From the NCBI GenBank assembly GCA_023409675.1, contig JAEYRC010000330.1:1-5198 (forward strand): DNA of 5,198 bases. The letters are read 5' to 3'. The position numbers and the translations under genes are program-made. Source of the DNA: Bacteroidota bacterium. GTDB lineage: Bacteria; Bacteroidota; Bacteroidia; Chitinophagales; Chitinophagaceae. Positions within the stretch are counted from its first letter, which is position 1. Every line of letters starts with the position of its first letter. Below the pieces are notes generated by a model. It saw only the letters and a list, made by a program, of their open reading frames with translations. It was not told where the DNA came from and made no database searches. Positions 1 to 5,198 of this stretch are shown in pieces.

Positions 1-1024
1 CGCCATATTCCAGCAGATCATAGACAAAGAAAACGATCGGCGCTTCAGAAAGATGTTTACGGGTAATATTTTTTCTGCCGATACGGGTCTGAAGAACATT
101 GAAGGAAAGCGGCGCATTCCCATCATAGGGCAGTATTTCTCCATCCAGCGAAATTCCATCCGGCAGTAGAGGCAGTAAGGCGTGGTATTCGATAAATTTC
201 TCTGTAACCAGCTCTTCTCCCCGGCTCCAGATGAACAACTGGCCTTCCCGCTTGATCAACTGTCCGCGGATACCATCCCACTTCCATTCCGCCTGCCAGT
301 CGGCGGGTTCTCCCAGTTCATGTGGCGTAGTCTCCAGTGCATAGGCCAGGTAAAAAGGATAGGGTTTTGAAGCATCTGACTGTGCCAGTTCTTCATCGAG
401 CAGATCATCGAAACCGGTTGTTGCCGGATCCCAGTTGCCGCTGATACGGTGAGCAATAACCGAAGCTTCGAGGTTGGTCAGACGCGACAGGGCATTGACC
501 ATCATTTTTTGCGATACACCGATACGAAAGCTTCCGGTGATCAGTTTATTGAACACAAAACGTTCAGACCTCGTCATACGGCTCCAACTCTCCAGTACAA
601 ATTGTTTCTTTACAGATTCATCCTGCTTTTCGATACGCAACAACTGGTTGAGAAAATGACTAAGGGATAATCCTTCAGCGGCGCGCTGCATGTCTTCAGT
701 CGATCCATCCGTTTCAGTATCCGGAGCAGGTAAAAGTTCAAGGGGATGTTCCGGTAACAATAAGGATATGGTTTCCGCCAGGTCTCCCACCGTATGGTAA
801 CTTTCCGTAAACAACCAGGATGGATGCCCGGTGATTTCCATACACCAGGCCGAGAGTAAGGCGCTGCTTATTGCCCGCCGGGGTTTGCGCCCGCTGAAGA
901 TGGCAATTACCCATACTTTATCTGCATCGGGTGCCTGAAGGAAATAGTCCCGCAACGCCTGAAGTTTATCATTGGTTTTTGTAGTTGTTCCAAGCTGTTG
1001 TACCAGTTCAGCAAATAACGACAT
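1..1024 (-). CDS. ATP-dependent DNA ligase, ligase-associated DNA damage response type (3' end cut by window edge)
   Basis: This enzyme seals nicks in duplex DNA through a lysyl-AMP intermediate, in the cytoplasm. I translated the minus frame, which stays open to base 1. Numbering from the ATG at 1022-1024, 341 codons are present. The N-terminal part (about 1-220) resembles the DNA-binding domain of ATP ligases, with an ITGSFRIGVS segment near 162-171. The adenylation domain follows: motif I is EWKWDG with nucleophile K248 (codon 281-283), then the WSRGEE segment with R268, motif III LDGEI with D294 and E296, and the motif IIIa-like FFVYDLLE at 332-339. Family members run to roughly 530 residues, so motifs IV-V and the OB fold should lie off the left edge. 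An in-frame ATG at 1079-1081 would add 19 residues and overlap the upstream exonuclease gene by 8 bases. I prefer 1024 because MSLFAELVQQL resembles the usual family N-terminus. It follows the exonuclease in one apparent operon. The family call is strong; the start is uncertain. Confidence 0.93.
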   Translation of the reverse strand, partial: MSLFAELVQQLGTTTKTNDKLQALRDYFLQAPDADKVWVIAIFSGRKPRRAISSALLSAWCMEITGHPSWLFTESYHTVGDLAETISLLLPEHPLELLPAPDTETDGSTEDMQRAAEGLSLSHFLNQLLRIEKQDESVKKQFVLESWSRMTRSERFVFNKLITGSFRIGVSQKMMVNALSRLTNLEASVIAHRISGNWDPATTGFDDLLDEELAQSDASKPYPFYLAYALETTPHELGEPADWQAEWKWDGIRGQLIKREGQLFIWSRGEELVTEKFIEYHALLPLLPDGISLDGEILPYDGNAPLSFNVLQTRIGRKNITRKHLSEAPIVFFVYDLLEYG

Positions 1025-1073
1025 TCCGGATATGCCGGTACTTGCAACCAATGGTTTCGTATATTGATCACTG

Positions 1074-2120
1074 TCAGGCATTCGGTTCTTCATTTAGGTT
1101 AGCTTCATGAACCTGATCATCGAAAAGAAGGGCTTCCTCCTCTTCCTGTCCGTATTCTGTTTTTACTTCCGCAGAAAATATGCCCTGTTCATTCAGGTAG
1201 CGGCTGAATGCAGCCTGAAATCCATGCGTAACATAGACCCGTTCGGCACCGGTTTCCCGGATAGCCTGCAGCAGGCCATTCCAGTCGGCATGATCGCTTA
1301 ATACGAAGCCAGCTCCGGCATTTCTTCTGCGGCGGTTTCCCCGTACCTGCATCCAGCCCGAGCATATCCCGACCGTATAGGGATGAAATTTCCGTATCCA
1401 TGCTGATCCATCCGCACTTGGCGGCGCGATCACCACACCACCCTGGTAGCGGTCTTTCGGCAATTCCGGATGCACCCTTGTGAGATCGGGAAAGGCCCAT
1501 CCATGCTGTTTGAGCACCTGGTCAGCATTATAGATAGCGCCGTGAGCGAAGAGTTCAAGATCTGTTTCTGCCAGGCAGCGCAGCAGACGTTGCGCCTTAC
1601 CCAGACTGTAAGCAAGTAACACACTTGTTTTTCCTGTTTTGCGGTTTTCAGCAATCCAGTTATGAATTCGGTTATAGATTAACTGCTGGGGTTCCCAGTT
1701 GTAAATGGGTAAGCCAAAGGTAGATTCCGTGATGAAGGTATGGCATCGGACAGGTTCGAAAGCACCGCTGATACCATCATTTTCAGTTTTATAGTCACCG
1801 CTGACCACCCACACTTCGCCCTCATACTCGATGCGGATCTGTGAAGATCCGATCATATGTCCTGCCGGATGTAGAGATAACTTTACGCCCTGCATGAAAA
1901 GCGTTTCACCCCATTCTACACTTTGGTAATTGCCGGGCCCAAGCCTCAGGTTGAGCAAAGGTTCGGTATCGCGGTGACAAAGGTATTGCTTCGATCCCCA
2001 ACGGGCATGATCACTATGGGCATGGGTGATTACCGCCCTTTCAACAGGCTTCCAGGGATCAATATAAAAACCTCCTGCTTTGCAGTACAATCCTTTATCG
2101 GTAAACTCTATTAACGCCAT
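1074..2120 (-). CDS. DNA ligase-associated exonuclease, metallo-beta-lactamase/beta-CASP fold
   Basis: This 348-residue protein is a predicted metal-dependent nuclease of the family found next to bacterial ATP-dependent DNA ligases, related to the mRNA 3'-end processing/SNM1 nucleases. The metallo-beta-lactamase ligands are visible in order: HAHSDH (H33, H35, D37, H38), PAGH (H88) and SGDYK (D109). The beta-CASP part follows, with TESTFG (E132) as motif A, the SDHADW histidine H277 and the THG histidine H299, so the metal site looks complete. There is no signal peptide or membrane segment, which indicates a cytoplasmic protein. The C-terminus (about 322-348) is notably acidic, including a run of four glutamates. 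The ATG at 2118-2120 has no Shine-Dalgarno sequence; MALIEFTDKGLYC is a reasonable family start. The stop at 1074-1076 lies just before or inside the ligase gene, indicating co-transcription. The likely job is end processing or resection before ligation. Its substrate polarity cannot be read from sequence, so 'exonuclease' is a family label. Confidence 0.93.
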   Translation of the reverse strand: MALIEFTDKGLYCKAGGFYIDPWKPVERAVITHAHSDHARWGSKQYLCHRDTEPLLNLRLGPGNYQSVEWGETLFMQGVKLSLHPAGHMIGSSQIRIEYEGEVWVVSGDYKTENDGISGAFEPVRCHTFITESTFGLPIYNWEPQQLIYNRIHNWIAENRKTGKTSVLLAYSLGKAQRLLRCLAETDLELFAHGAIYNADQVLKQHGWAFPDLTRVHPELPKDRYQGGVVIAPPSADGSAWIRKFHPYTVGICSGWMQVRGNRRRRNAGAGFVLSDHADWNGLLQAIRETGAERVYVTHGFQAAFSRYLNEQGIFSAEVKTEYGQEEEEALLFDDQVHEANLNEEPNA

Positions 2121-2225
2121 TATTCAGATAGCAATAAAAACTATTCCATAGCAGAAAAGTGCCACCGGCCTGTTTCCATTCATCTGTCCTTTTTACAAAA
2201 ACCATGAAAACCGTATTTTTAAAAG
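2121..2225. promoter_or_regulatory. Divergent intergenic region, presumed promoters for the exonuclease-ligase operon and the GH5 gene
   Basis: This 105-base gap separates two divergent genes, so both leftward and rightward promoters are expected here. On the minus strand TAGTTTTT (2136-2143) resembles the Bacteroidota -7 element TAnnTTTG, and would place a transcript start about 10 bases before the exonuclease ATG. I found no TTTG at a suitable -33 distance. On the plus strand TATTTTTA (2214-2221) is similar but so close to the GH5 ATG that it would give a near-leaderless message. Neither gene has a Shine-Dalgarno sequence, which is typical of Bacteroidota. The presence of promoters is inferred from gene orientation; the exact elements are weak. 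Confidence 0.35.
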
Positions 2226-3215
2226 ATGAAGTCAACATTCAGTCTGCTGTTGCTCTTTTGCGTCTTATTTACGACAGCACAACCCTCGCTCCTGCCGCTC
2301 ATTCGGGTAGAAGGCAACCGGTTCATTGATCCGGACGGGAAAACGATGGTCTTCAAAGGGTATAGTTCGAGTGACCCTGAAAAACTCTTTCGTGAAGGAA
2401 AATGGGAAAAGCCTTATTTCCAGGAACTCCGGAAATGGGGCGCGAATATCGTTCGCTTTCCTGTCCATCCGCGCGCATGGAGATCGATGGGCGAAAAAGA
2501 GTACCTGAAACTGCTTGACAAGGGTATAGCCCTGGCTGCAGAACAGGGAATATATGTGATTATTGACTGGCACAGCATTGGCAACCTCTGCACAGAGCAG
2601 TTTTTCAGGGAAGGATATGTTACCACACGGGAAGAAACGATGGCCTTCTGGTCTACAATAGCAACCCGCTATCGCGATAATTCAGCAGTGGCCTTTCTGG
2701 AATTGTTCAATGAGCCCACCACCGATAACGGAAAACTTGGCGCCTGCAGTTGGGCCGACTGGAAAAAACTCATTGAGGAAATGATCAGCATCATTCGAAA
2801 AACCGGAAATCAGTCTATACCGCTGGTAGCCGGTTTTAACTGGGGTTATGATCTTACGGAGATCCGGGAGCATCCGGTTAATGCTGAAGGCATAGCTTAT
2901 GTCAGTCATCCCTATCCGCAAAAACGACCTAAGCCATGGGAAGAAAAATGGACTGAAGACTGGGGATTTGTTTCGGAAAAATATCCGTTGATTCTCACGG
3001 AGATCGGATTTTGCGGACCTGATGACCGGGGCGCGCACATACCGGTGATCAGTGACGAATCGTATGGAGATGCCATAACAGCTTATTGCAGGGAAAGAGG
3101 GATCTCTTATGTGGTGTGGGTTTTTGATCCATTGTGGTCGCCCATGTTATTTAGCGACTGGAACTATACCCCAACCCGCCAGGGAAGGTATTTCAAGCGG
3201 GTTATGAATCAATAA
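2226..3215 (+). CDS. Secreted glycoside hydrolase family 5 protein (cellulase-like)
   Basis: This 329-residue protein should be a retaining glycosidase acting on a beta-linked polysaccharide such as cellulose, glucan or mannan. A Sec signal peptide is clear: MKS, then a hydrophobic run at about 5-15, with a likely cut after A18 (TTA-QP). The rest is a single TIM-barrel domain with the GH5 landmarks: R77 in NIVRFPVH, H116 in DWHS, N162-E163 in LFNEP (acid/base, codon 2712-2714), H228-Y230 in HPY, E259 in LTEIGF (nucleophile, codon 3000-3002) and W298 in VVWVFDP at the last strand. All expected catalytic residues are present. There is no carbohydrate-binding module, no lipobox and no type IX sorting domain, so a periplasmic or freely secreted enzyme is likely. 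The ATG lies in an AT-rich leader (TTTTTAAAAG) without a Shine-Dalgarno sequence. It stands alone, divergent from the DNA-repair pair and convergent with the kinase. GH5 subfamily and substrate cannot be assigned from motifs. Confidence 0.92.
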   Translation: MKSTFSLLLLFCVLFTTAQPSLLPLIRVEGNRFIDPDGKTMVFKGYSSSDPEKLFREGKWEKPYFQELRKWGANIVRFPVHPRAWRSMGEKEYLKLLDKGIALAAEQGIYVIIDWHSIGNLCTEQFFREGYVTTREETMAFWSTIATRYRDNSAVAFLELFNEPTTDNGKLGACSWADWKKLIEEMISIIRKTGNQSIPLVAGFNWGYDLTEIREHPVNAEGIAYVSHPYPQKRPKPWEEKWTEDWGFVSEKYPLILTEIGFCGPDDRGAHIPVISDESYGDAITAYCRERGISYVVWVFDPLWSPMLFSDWNYTPTRQGRYFKRVMNQ

Positions 3216-3251
3216 TGCAGTGATTGGATAGGGTTGAGCGGCTTTGAGTTT

Positions 3252-3274
3252 TTTATTCAGAAATATGGAATAAA
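3252..3274. terminator. AT-rich inverted repeat just after the GH5 gene, possible weak terminator
   Basis: TTTATTC (3252-3258) and GAATAAA (3268-3274) are perfect 7-base inverted repeats around a 9-base loop. The repeat sits 36 bases after the GH5 stop, and a run of T's (3249-3254) overlaps its left arm. It has little GC in the stem and no T-tract following it on the plus strand, so it is not a textbook intrinsic terminator. Its position between converging genes is the main support. Confidence 0.3.
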
Positions 3275-3327
3275 TCAATTTCAACATTCACGGATACGGA
3301 ATACTTATAATTCCCGGAGAAATTGAT
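3274..3327. repeat. Nested inverted repeat between converging genes, candidate bidirectional terminator
   Basis: ATCAATTTC (3274-3282) pairs perfectly with GAAATTGAT (3319-3327), a 9-base stem. Inside its 36-base loop lies a second inverted repeat, GGAAT (3298-3302) with ATTCC (3310-3314) around 7 bases. The structure follows the kinase gene stop by about 20 bases in the minus direction and the GH5 stop by about 60 in the plus direction. Read on the minus strand it is followed by an AT-rich stretch, but there is no strong T-tract. A terminator or 3'-end stabilising hairpin is plausible; chance occurrence in AT-rich DNA is also possible. Confidence 0.35.
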
Positions 3328-3347
3328 GTCAAAACAAAAAGAAGTGA

Positions 3348-5198
3348 TCAATTGTATTGTTCAGCGCTTACGACAGGTATTTGTACATCTTTATTAAGTA
3401 CAGGAATGGTTAACTGAAGAGAGCATCCATTTCCTGGCGCCGATCGAAGTTCCATTTTACCATTATACAATTCCAGGCGGTTGCGGATATTTCTGAACCC
3501 AAGACCATAGCGGACGGATTTAGGGTCAAAGCCACTGCCGTCATCTCGGATGGAGATCAGCAGATGGCTGGCACTGGCGGTGAAATCAACCGATACGGAT
3601 GTCGCCTGTGCATGACGGGCAATATTCTGCATCTGTTCCTGGATGATCCTGAAAATGGTAAACTGAAGATCTTCTTCCAGTTGACCCGGGTCAACCGATA
3701 AACTGAAATCGATAGAAAATTTTCCGATAGATCGGTACGATCGGAATAATTCTTCCAGCGCTTCTTCCAGACCAATGTCTTTCAGTCCGGGTGGGGTAAG
3801 TGAATGACACAAAACCCGGATATCATTAATTACATTTTTTACAACCTCTTCACTTTTCAGAATCAGTTCCTGTTGTTTGTCATCAGGATGTTTTGCGAGG
3901 TCAAGAAACATGCGCGCGGTTGCCAGTTGCTGACTGATGCTGTCGTGAAGCTCTGTACTGATATACTGGCGTTCTTTATCCTGACCCTTGATCTGTGCAC
4001 GCATCACCATATGCTGTTCGCGGATTTTCTGACGGGCCCGCAAACGCTGAGCGTAAATGATATACCCGATCAACAGCACAGTCAATCCGGCCATACCGGC
4101 CCTGAAACCCATAGTCTGGTAAAAATGTGGTTGAATGCTAAATTCCATTGAACTTACCGGAGACCAAACGCCATAGCGTTCTGCTTTAACATCAAAAATA
4201 TACTTCCCGGGAGCCAGTCCGGAGAAAAAGGCCTGGTGCCGGTTACCGGCTGAGGTCCAGTCGTTGTTCATACCCCTGAGCCGATAAAAATATTGTATAT
4301 CATCGGCTTTCAGAAAATCGATGCTGGTATATTGGATTTCAAAATTGAAGACTCCCGGGGGCAACGCGATGGGTTCACCCGGAAAATATTGTTTATCTCC
4401 GAGTTGTAAATGCTGGATATGAATGTTCATGAACCTGTTCTCTTCCCGTATATTACGATAATCAACAACCGCAATTCCCTGAATGGTCGGGAACCAGACG
4501 GTACCATCCTGCATTGCCCAGCCGGCGGGAAAAAAGCCTCCATTGGTTTCAGCATTCGGCATACCATCAGATGCATTAAACATTCTCACGGCAAGGTAAT
4601 AACTAACATTCCGGGAACGCTTGGCCTGAAGCAATTCACTAACGGCGATACGCTGCAGTCCATTATTGCCGCTCAACCACAGGAAGCCATCGGGGTCTTC
4701 CAGCATACGGTAAAACTCATTAAAAAACAGTCCTGAAGATTTATCAAAAAGCGTAAACGATTTGCCATTAAACAACAACAGTCCCTTTTCGGTGGCCATC
4801 CAGATATCATCTTCCGCATCTTCATAAAATCCGTATATCACATCAGCGGGCAGTCCGGTGCCGGCGGTAAAATGGGCTAATGAACCATCTACGGTAATTC
4901 TGATCAATCCCCCACCCCGGCTCCCAAACCACATCGTAGAATTGCCGTCTTCATACATCGAAATGATGGTGGATCGCTGAATACCCTCAGGGAGTTTTAC
5001 CGGAAGGAATTTCTCATTTTGATCAAGTGTGAACAGTCCGCCCAGGCGGGTACTCAGCCATAAGCGTTGTTTAGAATCGGTAAAAACCGCTATAACACTG
5101 TTATTGGGCAGCCCATGCGCAGCAGAATAATTTCTGTCTACCAAACCGGTTTTCCGGTTATAACGATCCAGGCCAACCGAAGTTCCAAAGTACATATA
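3348..5198 (-). CDS. Propeller/Y_Y_Y membrane sensor histidine kinase (N-terminus cut by right edge)
   Basis: This is the C-terminal part of a sensor kinase that reads a periplasmic signal and autophosphorylates in the cytoplasm. Numbering from the ATG codon at 5193-5195, 615 residues are present. Residues 1-245 form two-component-regulator propeller blades; repeats with ED/D..G.(L/M/I)W(F/L/M) cores are seen at about 35-58, 78-101, 121-143, 162-183 and 219-245. A Y_Y_Y domain follows (about 283-355, with YTSIDF and YFYRLRG), then one membrane helix (about 364-382) and a short charged linker. The HisKA_3 domain carries phospho-acceptor H417 in ELHDSISQQL. The HATPase_c domain has an N box with N524 (QNIARHA), G1 DDGSGF (551-556) and G2 GLGF (564-567). 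No receiver or DNA-binding domain follows, so it is a classical kinase, probably partnered with a NarL/LuxR-type regulator outside the window. The ATG at 5195 is not a convincing start: the frame is open to the edge and this Met lies inside a propeller blade (YFGTSVGLDRYN), so the signal peptide and further blades should lie beyond. Confidence 0.93.
   Translation of the reverse strand, partial: YMYFGTSVGLDRYNRKTGLVDRNYSAAHGLPNNSVIAVFTDSKQRLWLSTRLGGLFTLDQNEKFLPVKLPEGIQRSTIISMYEDGNSTMWFGSRGGGLIRITVDGSLAHFTAGTGLPADVIYGFYEDAEDDIWMATEKGLLLFNGKSFTLFDKSSGLFFNEFYRMLEDPDGFLWLSGNNGLQRIAVSELLQAKRSRNVSYYLAVRMFNASDGMPNAETNGGFFPAGWAMQDGTVWFPTIQGIAVVDYRNIREENRFMNIHIQHLQLGDKQYFPGEPIALPPGVFNFEIQYTSIDFLKADDIQYFYRLRGMNNDWTSAGNRHQAFFSGLAPGKYIFDVKAERYGVWSPVSSMEFSIQPHFYQTMGFRAGMAGLTVLLIGYIIYAQRLRARQKIREQHMVMRAQIKGQDKERQYISTELHDSISQQLATARMFLDLAKHPDDKQQELILKSEEVVKNVINDIRVLCHSLTPPGLKDIGLEEALEELFRSYRSIGKFSIDFSLSVDPGQLEEDLQFTIFRIIQEQMQNIARHAQATSVSVDFTASASHLLISIRDDGSGFDPKSVRYGLGFRNIRNRLELYNGKMELRSAPGNGCSLQLTIPVLNKDVQIPVVSAEQYN

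Noticed and set aside
182..670. Plus-strand open frames at 182-370, 449-670 and 474-659.
   Set aside because: They lie antisense to the ligase frame, which has all its catalytic motifs. Their translations look like non-protein sequence.
2204..2332. Short plus-strand ORF from an ATG at 2204, upstream of and overlapping the GH5 start in another frame.
   Set aside because: It has about 42 codons, reads through the clear GH5 signal peptide in a different frame and shows no recognisable motif. It is most likely chance.
2265..3038. Minus-strand open frames of 70-118 residues inside the GH5 gene.
   Set aside because: They are antisense shadows of a gene with an intact signal peptide and complete GH5 active site.
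3241..3255. TTTTTT run after the GH5 stop as a classical intrinsic terminator.
   Set aside because: No GC-rich hairpin immediately precedes it; the local TTGAG...TTGAG motif (3233-3247) is a direct repeat, not an inverted one.
3804..4736. Plus-strand open frames of 115 and 108 residues opposite the kinase gene.
   Set aside because: They are antisense to well-conserved HisKA_3, membrane and propeller/Y_Y_Y segments and have no domain of their own.
1..5198. CRISPR arrays, tRNA or rRNA genes, insertion sequences and phage attachment sites.
   Set aside because: No regularly spaced repeats, tRNA-like cloverleaf, transposase frame or flanking terminal repeats were seen, and almost all of the window is occupied by four recognised genes.

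Overview
The window looks like a chromosomal stretch from a member of the Bacteroidota, plausibly a Chitinophagaceae-type organism. Three things point that way. There is a sensor kinase with a two-component-regulator beta-propeller followed by a Y_Y_Y domain. There is a ligase-associated exonuclease/ATP-dependent DNA ligase pair. The start codons lack Shine-Dalgarno sequences and sit in AT-rich leaders. The genus is an inference; no RNA gene or marker protein is present to fix it.

Layout from left to right. (1) Bases 1 to about 1024/1081, minus strand: the N-terminal two thirds of an ATP-dependent DNA ligase, cut by the left edge. (2) 1074-2120, minus strand: a complete metallo-beta-lactamase/beta-CASP protein of the DNA-ligase-associated exonuclease family, immediately upstream of the ligase and almost certainly in the same operon. 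(3) 2121-2225: a short divergent intergenic region. (4) 2226-3215, plus strand: a secreted glycoside hydrolase family 5 (cellulase-like) enzyme with an intact catalytic pair. (5) 3216-3347: a convergent intergenic region with two AT-rich inverted repeats that may terminate transcription. (6) 3348-5198, minus strand: a membrane sensor histidine kinase (propeller, Y_Y_Y, one transmembrane helix, HisKA_3, HATPase_c) whose N-terminus lies beyond the right edge.

Functionally there are three independent units. The exonuclease and ligase belong to the described bacterial ligase-associated DNA damage response cluster, which usually also has a DEXH-box helicase and the PdeM phosphoesterase; those would lie off the left edge. 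The GH5 enzyme hydrolyses a beta-linked polysaccharide outside the cytoplasm. The kinase senses an unknown periplasmic signal and probably phosphorylates a NarL/LuxR-type response regulator not encoded here. The GH5 and kinase genes converge, so they share no operon, and a regulatory link is only speculative.

Nearly all of the window is coding. I saw no tRNA, rRNA, CRISPR array, insertion sequence or attachment site, and no previously undescribed system.
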